A stretch of DNA of 36,159 bases from Terana coerulea (lineage: Eukaryota > Basidiomycota > Agaricomycetes > Polyporales > Phanerochaetaceae): assembly GCA_024811115.1 (NCBI GenBank), contig JAKOGH010000739.1:1-36159 (forward strand), read 5' to 3'. Below are positions 19,991 through 31,560 of the stretch, piece by piece (within the stretch, counting starts at the first letter, position 1; every line of letters begins with the position of its first letter). The translations under genes were made by a program, and so were the position numbers. The notes under the pieces were generated by a model. The model saw only the letters and a list, made by a program, of their open reading frames with translations. It was not told where the DNA came from and did not search any database.

Positions 19991-20479
19991 GCCCCGAAAT
20001 TCGCGTAGACTATTTTTCTTGATGTAATTCTACCGGGGTGCTCGTATGTCGCGGTCGGTCCTAAATGCGATCGGTCTGGTGTGTTCTGAAACAGTGTGTT
20101 GTGAAATGAACGGCATAAGAGTCCATCGGTAGTATCGTCCATATCGTGTCCTTTGTAAGCTGCTAAGTCTCGGGGTCTACGGGGATATCGGGGGATCGGT
20201 GCTCGTATATCTATCCTCCTCCCAACTGATTAAAAGAAACACTGTCCCTAGTGTAACAGAGAGTAACAAAATGATGGTATAGGGGTGACGCTTCAGAAAA
20301 TCATCACGAGCGCTGCACCGGGGAGCGGAATGGGGAGTTCAGGGAATTAACTAATGGGGGACTAAAAATAAAAAAATTCAATCTCGGGGAAAAGATAAGG
20401 GAGGGTGGGGCGGGGTATAAGCGGTGTATTGTTTTTAATGTACGGAATGGGTGGTAATCATCTATAATGTTCATACTAA
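19991..20479. other. Convergent 3' non-coding region between antisense gene and pol
   Basis: The antisense gene (+) and pol (-) end facing each other across about 490 bp. The segment contains a second polypurine word (20213-20229) and A-rich stretches near 20365-20385, and likely holds the 3' ends of both transcripts. Confidence 0.55.
20213..20229 (-). other. Second (internal) polypurine-tract copy
   Basis: The 17-mer atcctcctcccaactga is identical to 17642-17658, which spans the 3' LTR edge. It sits at the boundary between pol and the antisense module. It may be an internal plus-strand priming site or the scar of how the module was gained. Confidence 0.6.
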
Positions 20480-23400
20480 TTAGTCCATAGAGAGCGGAGT
20501 GGAGGTGTTACAATTCGTCTTGATCGGAGACTTCGTCTTCCTCGTGTCGGGGTTCGGGGCTTGTTCCTCGGGTTCTTCATCGTCACCGCGGTCGGTTGCT
20601 TCTTCCATTGCCTTGAGCCTCTCGGGGGTAATCTCGAGCCAGTTCTCAGGGAGCGACAGTTCTTTGCGTGCCAGTGCGGGATGACAGCGGAAGGCGGCTA
20701 CTGGTCGGTCGAAGACTGCGCCCGTCGAGGTCAGAGAGTACGTATGCCCCATCTGCGTTGCGGGTGACGACAATGAGGAGACCGAGGTACCGGGGTCGCA
20801 TCTTGCGGTTCAGTGATTTCTCGATTGCGGTGTTGCGCATGAGGACCAGGTTGCCTCGCTTGAAGTCGTAGTCGCGGATGGTGTGTCGGTGCTCGTCCTC
20901 GAACCTACGAGCTGCTCGTCGTCGTTCCTCGTATACTTTGGAGTGCAGGATTTCAAGATCGGAGCGTCTCTTCTGCAGTTCGACTGCCCGGCGTGCGATG
21001 AGGTCGGTGGTGGAGAGCACCGACTCGGGGGGGCGGCTGGAGGTACGTTGCTTCTACGATGTCGAGGGGATGAGCGGATGGGCGGTCGCGGCGAAACGGG
21101 GAGCACCCGAGGCGCTTCGGGTGGTGATGCGCTCCGACCAGAAGACCGAGTCGCGCGACTTGGGCCTATTTGGAGGGCGTCCCCGTTGGCTGCCTTGACG
21201 AGGGCTTGCCGGACGTCGTAGTGGGACCGTTCGACTATACCGTTTAGCGCGCGAGTTGTAGCCACTGATGCGGATGTGGTAGATGTGGTATTGCTGAGCG
21301 AGGTACTCGAGGGCAGCGATGAATGGGGTACCGTTGTCGGTGATGATTTCTACGAGGGTCCCCCATCGGCACAGGAGGTCTTGGTAGATCCAATCACCGA
21401 TCGCCTTGCCGTTCTCCTTCCGAAGCGACCGCCACTCGGGGTAGTGGATGAGCGAGCACCGAGCTTGCACAATATACCCATACCCTCCAGATCGGGAAGG
21501 TGCATGGTATCCATGGCGCGAGCGAACAGTGCGAAGGGGCGGCCGTCGGGGTATGAGGATCTGGCGCTTTTGGCGAACTGGCAGATAATGCATGTTCGTA
21601 CATACCAGGCGACGTCGTGTTGGTACGCGGGCCACCAGAAGCGTTCCCCGAGCAGGGACTGCGTCGCGTAGATGCCTCTGTGCCCGGTCTCGCCGTGGCA
21701 GGCGCGGAGTGCACGAAGTCGTCGGTCCTCGGGTAGATAGAGCTTGTATGCGCCATCTGGGGACTTGCGCCAAAGCTTGTTACCTTGGGGAAGAAGTAGG
21801 TGACGTACTTAACAAATGCTCGGTACTCCTTCTCCTGCATGCCATCGGGGCGTTCCAAAGGTCTCGATGAATCGGGGAATGAGCTTGATCTTGTCGTCGA
21901 GGGCCTTGTCGGATTTGCGGCGGGAAATGCGTCGTAGGTGACCGTCGGGTCGGGACCTAGGATCGTCTCGGGCTCGGGGTCGTCATGCTCGTTCTCGAGA
22001 TTGCCGTCTTCCTCTGCGTCCTGTTCGTCCAAGATGTATGCGGCGAGGGCCTGCTTGCGCTCCTCCCAACTGATGTGGATAGTCGGGGATAGGATCATGT
22101 GGAGGAAGCCGTGGAAGTCGTCCAAGAAGTCGTCGTCGTCGTCGGGTACCTCGGGGTCGCCAGGCTGTGGAGGGCGTCAGCGAGAGACCGTCGGGGTATG
22201 ATAGTGGCCGGGGACGTGCGTGATGGTGAAGTGATAGTTGAGGATATAAGTGATCCAGCGGTTCACCGATGCCGATGGTGCGAGGTCGGGGTTGCGTAGC
22301 TGTCCGCGGATGTGCGATGCGTCGACCTCGAGGATGAGGTTGCGAACGCCGACTAGCCAGAGCTTGAGGTCCTTGAGGGACCGATACACCCCATAGATCT
22401 CGAGCTTAGGTTGAGAGAACCGTGCTTCTCGGTCGTTGAGGGTGATGGAACCGAATCGATTGTAGTACCGCGGTCGGGGGTTGACGGTGTCGCACTGACC
22501 GAGGAGGTAACCGACCGCAATGTACGAGGTGTCGACGGCGAGGACGATCGGGGCTCCGTTCTCGTAGTTGATGGCTCGAAGGGCGGGGCCTGTGATGACG
22601 GCCTGCTTCAAGTCTTCCTGGGCAAGAGACTGCTCCCTACCCCACTCGAATGGTTCGTCCTTGCGAGTGAGTTTCTGGTGGTGTGCTCGGTGCGCGAAGT
22701 TCGCGGACGAAGAGGCGCATGACCCCGACAGTACAGGAAGGCCCGCACTCGGACAGGTTGCAGCACGGTCCCCAGTTGCGGATCTTTTCGACCTTGTCCT
22801 CGATCGGTACTCGTCATCCGTAGGTGCACACCCGAGCACCGTGTACTCGTCGGCAATGAGCACCGACTTCTTGCCTGAGTACGTACTGCCTGCGTACTTC
22901 ATGCGCTGGCCGACGCGGTTGAGGACCTCGAAGTGCTCCTTGACGAAGCGTCGGATGCCACGATTCTCGGGGCAGCGCTCGAAGTCACTGCCGGGAGCTC
23001 GTATCGCGTTTAGGGGCCTCGCACGGGGACGTCGTCGATGTAGGGGATGGTGAACGTCGGGATCTCGGGCTGCAGGATGTAGGTGACGTCGTCAAGTGGA
23101 AGATGGGGACCGAGTTCGTCCAACCCATGGGCAACGTCGTAAGGCGCAGGAGACCGAACGGGGTCTGGAAGGTGGTCATGTCGCGCGACGACTCAGCGAG
23201 GGGCGGTTGTCGTATCCGACGTAGAGGTCGAGGATGCCACCACAGGCACGCCTCCGAACGTCTCAGCGAGGTGGCCGGGGATCGGGGGCATACCGGAGTG
23301 TTGGATGGTGATGGCGTTCAATGGCTCCAGAGAGTGGACCGGGCGAAGACCAGCACTGCCCTTCTCTTGTCGGAGAACCACTTGGACCGATAGCTGGCGT

Positions 23401-24800
23401 TCGACGGCTCGTAGACACCGGACTCGATCTTTTTTTGATGATGTCGCAGACCTCCTTGTAGATGCCTGGAGGATCGGGATGTTGCGCTCGACCCATGGTA
23501 TGTCGCGGTACCACGGGAACTCGACCGGGGAAAGTACTCCTCTTTGAACCGACCGCGCTCGGTGTCATCCCAGGCGAAGGCGTCGTTGTGCAGACACATG
23601 AAGTGGTGGAGAAGCTTACGTTCCTCGGGCCAAAGGAAGTCGCCATCGTGCAACTTGTCGATGGCCTCCTTTCGCTCCTGCGTGTACCGACCGGTCGGGG
23701 TGAACTCGAGGATGTTCGCGTAGTTGATGTGGGGCATGTCAGCCAGCGGGTCGCCCTTGATGTCGCGGATGATTCGGTACTGCTTCGGAGGTCGGCCTTG
23801 ATCGGCTTGACCTTGAGATAGACCGGCCACTTCTTCTTGGTCTGGAGGAACGTGGTGATGGATGTGGTTTTCAGGGTCGTAGCGACAGCGGTGGTGCTGT
23901 TCGGGGCCGGAAGGTGGTAGGGTCGTGTCGGAGAATTTGTCTCGGGGACGACTCCTGGTCCTGAAGCTCCTCGAGGCCTGCGAAGCCACTTCGGAGCTGC
24001 CGCCTTGGTCCATCGTAGGAGAGGGCGGGCACAGGTCATGCACTAGTTTGAATGCCTTGGTCTCCTGCTGTGTCGACGCAGCCAGGTCAGGTCGATAGAC
24101 TGGTGAGTCCTGATCACGCGTATAACCGAGATACTGGAGAGCGGAATCGGATAACTCATCTAGAATATGGTACATGGGGAGCATAGAGAGGGTATTCTGG
24201 AGCTCGGTGATATTGTCCGTAGGCTCGGGGTCGGAGAGAGACTGCAAGAAAACTTGGAGAGTGGGGTCGGGGTATCGTAGAAGACGACAGGCGTTGGATC
24301 GAGCGAAGGCGCTGGCTTACGAGGTCGCTCACTTCCTCTCGCTGCGAAAACCCGAAGCGGGCACCGGACTTATGGCGCACGCGCTTCGTGTGTCGGGATT
24401 GTCGTCAACTGGCCCGTATTTGGGTCGTGCATCATGATGCTCTGGTCTCCGTTGCTGCGGTTGCGGATTACCGACTGCGTGAGGACGTCGAGGGGGCGAC
24501 CGCAGAGAACGTCGTAGGCGGCGTGCCGGATGACGTGGACCTGCATGTAGAGGGTGAGCGCCCGATCTTGAACGGTACGTTACCGGCGAGACCGAGCGAG
24601 TTACCGACGGTGCCGTTCGAGCTCTGCATGCGAACTACGATCTGGGGGTTGTAGGCAAGACCGAGCGCGGTTGCTACTTCCTCTGACATGGAGATGACCT
24701 GGGACCCGCCGTCGAGAACACACTCGACGTCCATGCCCTTGACGTTCGCGGTGACGGCTCGCAGGGCGTGCAACTCGGCGGCCACCGTGAGGTAACCGGG
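20480..24800 (-). pseudogene. pol: Gypsy pol: protease, RT, RNase H, integrase (frameshifted)
   Basis: Reading on the minus strand: an aspartic protease with VLDGGSQVISMS (about 24700-24735, D-G/S-G-type active site); an RT N-terminal region with GDPLADMP, TGRYTQERKEAIDKLH and FLWPEERKLLHHFMCLHNDA (about 23570-23760); SGVYEPSNASYRSKWF (about 23375-23430); VHSLEPLNAITIQHSG and TTFQTPFGLLRLTTLPMGWT (about 23115-23185); and the catalytic IPYIDDVPVRGP (YIDD codons 23031-23042). RNase H follows with VLAVDTSYIAVG, SQPKLEIYG and LEVDASHI (about 22310-22560). Integrase has a zinc region ending CIICQFAK (about 21565-21590), then IITDNGTPF (Asp codon 21336-21338) and NGIVERSHYDVRQALVKAAN (Glu codon 21230-21232). 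The C-terminal part has DYDFKRGNLVLMRNTAIEKS, RPRYLG and GAYVLSDLDG, and ends LSMD at the stop near 20480. At least eight frameshifts separate these blocks. Confidence 0.96.
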
Positions 24801-26748
24801 CTCTCTTCATCCCAGTGCGAAGCGGTTGAGGTAGGTCTCATAGGGGTCAAGGATGCGCACCGAGTTCGGGGGCAAGCCCTCGGGGTGCTTGTCTATAAGC
24901 GAAGAGATCTCGGGGAGATCGGTCTCGGTAAGCTCCTCGACCTGCGCGAAGTTCTCACGGGCCTTCTCGTTGGCCGTGCGCCCGGGGTCAAGCGAAGCGC
25001 GGAGGCGAGACCGAATCTCAGAGGAGATCTGTAGGACCTCTTCGTGCGTCAACTGCGGGGCTGCCGAGTTGAGGATTTTCTCTAGCATGTGTTCGAGCGC
25101 CGCGGTCCTCGATCGGGGCCTGAGTCTTGTCGCCCGGCTGCTCCTTGGTTTTGAGCTGCAATGACCCGACATTTTTCTGGTTTGGGGGCACGTAGGCGGC
25201 GTCTCGTGCGGCAGCGAAGGGTGCTCAGGGCCCTTAGGCAGGACCGACTCGATCGGCTTGGGGCGGGGACGGCTCGGGCTGATTGCGCGGGGGCTGCTCT
25301 GAGACACGCTTCGTCAGCGATCGGGCGTGTCGTGCCTGGAGACCGGGATGGTACCCACTGGTACAGCCTTCTTGGCTTGTGCGCGAGTGCGGGGCCCTTC
25401 GTACTTCTGCCGGAGCTGGTTGATCTCGCGGTACAGAGCGTCGAGTCAATCTATCTCAACGTGCGATAAGGTGGCGCGGGTGGGTTCATTGTGGTCGCCG
25501 TCGTCGTCCATCACTGTGAACAGATTGGACGAGACCGTGGTGTTCGGGGCGTACAACATCGAGCCGGTGGCGAGCTGGTTGGGGAACTGGCGGTGGTACT
25601 CATCGACTCGGGCGCGCATGTTTGGTCCGGTGATTGAGCTGGGGACGAAGCTTCCGGCTGGGCAGGATTACCTTGCCCTCAGCGTTGCGCTTGATCTTCC
25701 CGCCGCGGATGTCCTCCCTCGGCTGTGGGGCACGCGGCGATATGGTGGGCACCTTCTCCGCAGTAGTGGCACCGACCGTCGTTCGGGCGTGGGCCAGCCA
25801 GGGGCACACGCGAGGCTGCTGCGTAGCCCCGTGCTTGCACCGGGGCACCGACGGGGGCGACTGTGGGGACAACATGGTTGCGCATCATACCCAGAAAGGT
25901 TGCCAAGTCCTCGGCCTTGAGTGTGATCTGGCCCTTCGGGGAATCCTTCTTGGACTCGGAGGCCTCAACCGAGGTACTGCGAAGGTAGAGCAGGGCGGCA
26001 GCGTGGATGTCAGAGTGCGGTAGCCGGTCTCCTTCGGAAGGGTGTTTGGGTGCTTGATCTGGAGGTTCGTCCGCATGGTCTGCTGTGTCTCGGTGTTGAA
26101 GCCGGTGATGAGTTCCCACACATACGGTTCTGCTCGTTCGCTGACGATCTGACTTTTGCCGACCAGCCAGAACGACTGCTGTAGGAACTCCCGGTAGATC
26201 GTTGTCCAGTCCCCGAGGGTCTGGATACTACCGGCGGCCTTCCACTTCTCGACCTTCTCCCTGAGGCCCGATACCGTATATTTGTACGCTGGGTCAACTC
26301 CGGGTAGAGCTTCTTCACCTCGGTGACAAACTCAGCGTAGGTACTGGCGAGGAGAGCCGATTCCCAGGTGTCGACTGTGTCCAGTGAGGCGTACTTCTTG
26401 GCATATTTCTTTTTGTCGGCATCGTCCTGGATGTTGCATTCGAGGAAGAGGTCGTCGAGCTCGTCAAGTATCGCTCAACGGTGCGGAGGTCCTTCGGGTC
26501 TAGCCGGGGCTCCGCTCTCTCCGGTCGCGGGGCATGCGGGAGTGGCGGCCATTCTACGAATTATGTGGATAGCTGGGGCGGAGGCGGAGGCGGAGGTGGA
26601 GGCGGAGGGAAGCGAGGTCTCTGTTCGATCCGAGAGTGCTGGACGACGCGTTGCTGCGCGCGTTGACGTTATTACGAGAGCTACTGGCTGCGACAAGGGA
26701 TGCAGCACGCGTTCTCTTCGGGGCTATAGCGCGTTTTGTTCCTTCCAT
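24801..26748 (-). pseudogene. gag: Gypsy gag with CCHC zinc knuckle (frameshifted)
   Basis: The capsid-like part reads DPKDLRTVERYLDELDDLFL (about 26430-26490), ADKKKYAKKYASLDTVDTWE, STYAEFVTEVKKLYPELT, GLREKVEKWKAAGSIQTLGD (about 26205-26265) and REFLQQSFWLVGKSQIVSER. The nucleocapsid part has CHYCGEGAHHIAAC at 25730-25771, a CX2CX4HX4C knuckle that binds RNA. Downstream pieces (KRNAEGKVILPS about 25650-25690; ENFAQVEELTETDLPEISSL about 24910-24970) lead to the protease. The most likely start is the ATG at 26748 (MEGTKRAI), but the N-terminal ~100 residues are low complexity and frame-shifted, so this is tentative. Confidence 0.9.
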
Positions 26749-26970
26749 GCATTGTTGAAGGTTGATCTCGGTGGAGGGATTGCTCGTCGCGTGATGTCTA
26801 GAGGCTCGGGGGACTCGGAGAATGAACCGGGAACGGGCTGTGCGCTCTTGCCTTTCTTCCGAAGAATAAGGTCAGGATTGTCGACTGACGGGGTGATAGG
26901 TGGCCCGGAGGCACGAGTGGAGCCTCGGGTCGCACTGGTAGACCGTTGAGTTGCAATCGTGAAATCAACC

Positions 26971-26987
26971 CCTCGCGGTGGGCTCCA
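26971..26987 (-). other. Candidate primer-binding site
   Basis: Three bases inside the 5' LTR, the minus strand reads TGGAGCCCACCGCGAGG. It begins with TGG, as expected for pairing to a tRNA CCA end, and it lies where a primer-binding site should be. I cannot assign the tRNA species. Confidence 0.5.
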
Positions 26988-26990
26988 AAA

Positions 26991-27946
26991 TGATACGCTG
27001 CACCACGCGCTTCGGGTGCGATCACCTAACCCTAACCCAACAGACAGCGGGCTCGGGCCAAAGCACCGAGTCGGGGAGCGGTTTTATGTGTGAGTGGAGA
27101 CGTCACTTCAACTCTGCGGCCAAAGTGCCAGCAGGAGTCGGGGACCGAAGACCTCAGGGAGGTAACGGTCGGGGCGAGGTCTGTAACGGGGACAGAGAGA
27201 GCACCGAAGCTGAGAGACTTCGGGGACGACGTCACGAGGGGACCGGGGCAAGACTCCGACGTTGAGTCAGACCGCCACAGCCAACGAGCGAGACGAATAC
27301 TAGACGAGAGCAGGATACCTAAGAAGCACCGATGTACTTGTAGTCTTAACGCGTAGCGGGGCGTGAAGAGGGGAAAGGTAACTTGTATTTGCAGAAAGTA
27401 TGTACAGAGTATTTATACGGGCTCGGTACCTAACAGCCAGAGCTAATGGACCGCGTCCGAGAGAATAAAGGAGTGGTTTGGATACAAAAGTGGTACGGAT
27501 AAGGAAAGACCGAGTCGGGATACACTAACCAAGGATATGCCGTGCGCTACACAGGCACCGAGCACCTATGAAACACGGTGCGGGACCGGTCAGGTACCGT
27601 CCGTGCGCCTAGTGGGAAAGACTTGTGGGGCGGCGCACAACGCAGTGTTGCTGTCTTGGTCGTAGTTAGGTACGTGCCTAAGTCCAGGGCAGGAGCTCGG
27701 CCGGGGCTGACGTGGCCCGCATCTTTCGGGCTGGTGACCGCACTGCCTATTGCGAGGGACTGCACAGGACTTCGACTGACGTGACGGAGGGGCACCGTTA
27801 CAAGATATCTCGGGGAGAGTAGTTCGGGGGACGTCAATGGCTCGGGGCTTCGGGGTGGTGTCCGGGGTCCTAGAGCGATCGTAGAGCGTGGTGACGAAAA
27901 AGGCAATTTCTGGGGTTTCGCGCTCAGGGCGCTTACCAGCGTATCA
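26991..27946 (-). repeat. 5' LTR of the gypsy element (right copy)
   Basis: It starts TGATACGCTG and ends CAGCGTATCA, perfect 10-bp inverted termini. The TATA-like decamer is at 27409-27418 and the telomere-like CCTAACCCTAACCC at 27025-27038. The base after it (27947) is already LINE sequence. Confidence 0.97.
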
Positions 27947-28440
27947 GTGTCCGTAAGCCCACAAGCGAGACTCAGCTGTGTCAAACATCAGGACATTGTG
28001 TGCGTAAGCATGCAGTTCCAGGACAAGGAATTCACATTCCTTAATGTGTACAATGACGGTAAAACATTCAGTGCAATCAAATACCTGCAAGACCATGCGA
28101 AGGATCTTCCTCCCATTGCGTTCATGGCAGGTGATTTCAATCTGAGGCACCCATATTGGGACCATCAGGAACAGAAACTTCGTTGATGAGGGAAGAAGCA
28201 ACGAAATAAGAAACAAACAATCGAGTTTAGATCTCATTGATTTGGCAGAAACGTATATGGAGCTTGTGCTCCTGAATGACAAGAGAGGGCCGGCCACGTG
28301 GGAATCACATAATGTGAAACTGCGGAGGGGGTCCTGGATTTAGTTTAGGTTGACCCGAAACTCGGAGCGTACGGGAACCTAAACGTAAAAATGCATGAAT
28401 GCCGAGGAAGCGATCACGCAGTACTAAAATGGCAGATGCC
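27947..28440 (+). pseudogene. LINE endonuclease (AP-endonuclease-like), N-terminus missing
   Basis: EEP-family nuclease that nicks target DNA to prime reverse transcription. Visible parts are FTFLNVYNDGKTFSAIKYLQ (about 28030-28090), MAGDFNLRHPYWD (about 28124-28162; GDFN is the central catalytic motif), LVLLNDKRGPATWESHN (about 28264-28314), and after a frameshift GVLDLV and MHECRGSDHAVLKWQM (about 28391-28438), whose SDH is the C-terminal catalytic motif. The N-terminal third, with the metal-binding Glu in a QEPW-like motif, has been lost at the LTR junction. Confidence 0.88.
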
Positions 28441-30700
28441 CATAGAAGTAGAGCCGGAGATCGTCCCCACCGTAAAAAGGGGGTCTATCGAAGGCGGCAT
28501 GTTCGTGAAAGATGTTAGGGCGGCCTTAAAAATGCCTTACCAATTTCCAAAGACTGGTTCATGCCAGCTGAAGACGTGGAGGAGTATGGTGACCAGATCA
28601 GCCAGATCTTTGAAACCATGTGGGGGAAATACGCAAAGCCCCCAAAAAGTGCGCCAAGTCAAAATCTTGGTGGACAAGCGAGTGCAATAAGCGGGCTGGG
28701 GAGCAGCGCAATGCACTGAAAACAAAGATCAGCGTGGAGGACGGAAAGGTCCAGGCTGAGAAAGAACATCATCGCATGGCCGGAGCACGAGGAAGTAGGC
28801 TCGTGGGCCATGAGAATTGAAATTGACGCTCTGTGCGACGATCACAAGGAAGTGGTTGAAAAGGCAGGCAAAGATTAGCTGAGCGGTCTCCAAAGCTAAA
28901 ACGAAGATGTTTGACAAGATTATCGCCAAATGTCATTCATCCAGAATCTGGGATATGGTTGAGTGGACCAAACCCAGAAAGGTGTCTGCGAACACAGGCC
29001 TTGTTGACAGACAAGGCGAGCCAGCTGATTCGGAAGAGAAGTTAGGAAAACTCTTCCAGGAACAGTTTACACCGGAAAATCCACGTAAAGTGGATATGTC
29101 CATTCTCGGTGAATTCGAAACTCACGAGGAAAGAGAGTTCAAGAACTTCAGCAGACACGAGCTGCGGAAGGAATTGGCGCTCACAAGTAACTTCTCAGCG
29201 CCTGGCCCAGATAATGTGTCATGGTTCTGGCTGAAGCGCATCATTACAGATGCGAGAGAACTCCCTTATGGTGAAGAGGGAGATGATATCGACATGGAGA
29301 GGCCTATCCTGGCCTACTTCAATACGTGTATAAAATTTGGGGTTCATCCCAGAATATTCAAACAGTCTAGGACTATTGTCATTCCAAAGCCAAACAAGCC
29401 GGATTACATGAAGGCTAAGGCTTATAGACCAATAGTACTTCTAAATTGTCTAGGAAAACTATTGGAAAAACTCATCGCCAGACGCATGCAGTTTGATGGC
29501 CAGAAGTACGGCATCATGCACCCAAAACCAGTTCGAGGGCACGATGCAGCACAGCACAATGGACGCGGGTATCCAACTCGTGCACAACATTAAACAGGCA
29601 TGGAAGCAGGGCATGGAGTCATCCGCCTTGCTTCTGGATGTCTCACAATTCTTCCCTTCCATCAACCATGAGTTGATGGCCGGCATTGTCGCGGAAACAG
29701 GGCTTCAACAAGGCGCTGTGCTCATATTTTGAGAACTATCTTGTCGACAGACAAACGCAGTTCATATTCAATGGGGAACAAATGGATCCCATGGACTTTT
29801 CGACCGGTGTCGGGCAGGGTCAGCCCTGTCTCCGATATTGACCGGATTGTACATAGCGCCGTGGCTACACAAGGTGGCAGCCACGAAGCGCGTGATCAAA
29901 ATATCACACGATGGTGAGGTACATGTGCTAAGGCACGATTGGGCCTAAAGAGATCAAAGCGAATGGTCACACGACTATTCAGTTCTTCGTGGATGATGGG
30001 CTCATCCACGTAGCAGGAAAGATGGACTCCGATGATCCCGGGAGGACCAACTGAAATACAATAATTTACTGCTGAAAGCAGTATTTGCGAAGTCATGTCA
30101 AGTCTCAATCGGATGGGATTGGGAGCTGAAGCAGACAAACTAGAACTAATGCACTTCCCGCCAAAAAGAGTGCAGGAGAATGGACTGAGAACAACCCACT
30201 AGGGCCAAAGCTCAGAGTCAAGGTTGATGGAGTCATGCACACCGTCAAGCCGGCTCATAAAATGAGATACCTAGGATTCTATCTGGATCCGACGTTATCA
30301 TTTAGAGATCACATCAAGTTCTATGCCACCAGGGCATGCAGCACGATGAACGCCCTCAGGATGCTGGGGAACTCAAACCGCGGGTTCAAACCCAAGGATA
30401 AGAGAAGGCTGTACGTCTCGTGCGTCATGCCGATCATAACATATGGCGCCTAATTATGGTGGCGCCCAGACTGGTCTGGACTGAAAGGCGCTTGCCATCA
30501 GTTACAGTTGGCCCAAAATAGAAGCGCCAGATGGATAACGGAGGCTTCAAAAGCACTCCCATTGGAGCGATGGAGACAATGGCAGGCCTACTGCCCATTA
30601 AGCTTCAGATCAACAAATTTATGCACAAACAGTGTTTGCGCACGAGAACGCTGCATGAAGGGCACCCCGCGAAGGCGCATCTCACGGCGGATTGGAGGTG
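28441..30700 (+). pseudogene. LINE reverse transcriptase (FVDD active site), frameshifted
   Basis: A charged linker (28441-28900) leads to MFDKIIAKCHSSRIWDMVEW (from 28907). Fingers/palm motifs follow: SAPGPDNVSWFWLKRI (about 29197-29245), KPDYMKAKAYRPIVLLNCLG (about 29395-29455), and the first catalytic Asp in SSALLLDVSQFFPSINHEL (about 29617-29675). Then come ENYLVDRQTQFIFNG, STGVGQGS and FFVDDGLIHVAG (FVDD codons 29986-29997), and MRYLGFYLDPTLSFRDHIKF (about 30262-30320). The thumb ends with LYVSCVMPIITYGA and LAQNRSARWITEASKALPLE (about 30508-30565). FVDD replaces the YADD or FADD of many LINEs and keeps both Asp residues. Several single-base frameshifts break it. Confidence 0.93.
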
Positions 30701-31560
30701 AATTTCACCAACATTGTCGCTCCTTTCCTATACAAGGAAAGGAAGACGAGAGATGCAGACACCCCTATGGTACACATCAACCATAAGGGGAAGATCAGCA
30801 ACGAGGACTTTGATCTTGTCAACCTCGAGTGCCGGCCTCGGCGACAGGTTAATTGACGAGTATTATGATAACGATCGCATTAGCATAAACACTAAGGCGC
30901 CAGCAAAGAGCTCAGAAGGGTTCCCCATATGGTTGAAGGAGGAGTTCCTCCCGAGGCTAGAAGAGGCTACTAAGTTGGAAACGATGAGGGTGGTTTTCAC
31001 AGACGGGTCCCAAAAAGGACAAAAGTCATTTGAAAAACTCCGGACAGGAGCAAGCTGGAAGGTGTACAATCACGATGGCACCTCAAAACATGGTTTCTTT
31101 GAGTGTGGGAAAGCAACTCCGTATGATGTAGAGATGATGGCCCTGGCCAAAGGAATCAAAGAAGCTGTCAGCGATGCTGCAGACGGTATCCGCACCATAC
31201 AAGTCTTCGCAGACAATATGGGGCGATCAAATCCATTCTCAAACCTGATAAGGGCAATGCCCAGATGGTTGCAGTCATGACGTGCAAAGTCGCACGAACA
31301 TGGTTAGACAAGAGCCCAAGAAACAAAATTGTGCTCAATTGGTGCCCGGGCCATTGCGACGTTTCTCGAGAATGAGGAAGTCGACAAACTGGCGGGAGAA
31401 GGGGTAAAAGCTGAGGCACAACCACACTACGTGTCGCAGTCTATTGCCCTGCAGTCCATGGACGATCTCACCACGAAAACGTGGTCAAACATGCGCAGAG
31501 ACCCTGAGTACTGCGCGGAAGAACGTGGAAAACACTAAGCCAAGTGCCGAACAGAGGCTC
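30701..31560 (+). pseudogene. LINE RNase H domain
   Basis: The open frame 30714-31280 contains MRVVFTDGSQKGQKS (about 30984-31030, first Asp), TPYDVEMMALAKGIKEAVSD (about 31117-31175, Glu in VEMMAL) and IRTIQVFADN (about 31188-31216, second Asp). After a frameshift comes NKIVLNWCPGHCDVS followed by NEEVDKLAGEGVKAE (about 31325-31412), which supplies the terminal H-x-G.. N-x-x-VD-x-LA block. The domain removes the RNA strand of the hybrid and occurs in Tad and I-type LINEs. Confidence 0.92.

Larger units (their letters stand above)
16702..27946 (-). mobile_element. Ty3/gypsy LTR retrotransposon with antisense gene (11.2 kb)
   Basis: Two co-linear LTRs (16702-17642 and 26991-27946) flank a ~9.3-kb interior. 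On the minus strand the order is gag, protease, RT, RNase H, integrase, which defines Ty3/gypsy. A candidate primer-binding site and a polypurine tract sit where the minus orientation predicts. Between the pol end (~20480) and the 3' LTR lies a ~2.6-kb module with a gene on the opposite strand. Nearly every coding part is broken by frameshifts. The LTRs differ by scattered transitions and 1-3-bp indels (a few percent by eye), so the insertion is not recent. The bases flanking the outer LTR ends (actgt left, gtgtc right) do not match, so no target-site duplication is evident. Confidence 0.97.

Noticed and set aside
26481..26666. Open + frame with a run of glycines
   Set aside because: It is antisense to the low-complexity N-terminal part of gag; the glycine run comes from a GGCGGA repeat.
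26368..26949. 193-codon + frame over gag
   Set aside because: Minus-strand frames here encode recognisable gag (for example KKYASLDTVDTWE); the + frame is antisense by-product.
16697..27951. 5-bp target-site duplication of the gypsy element
   Set aside because: The flanking pentamers actgt and gtgtc do not match and no small shift makes them match.
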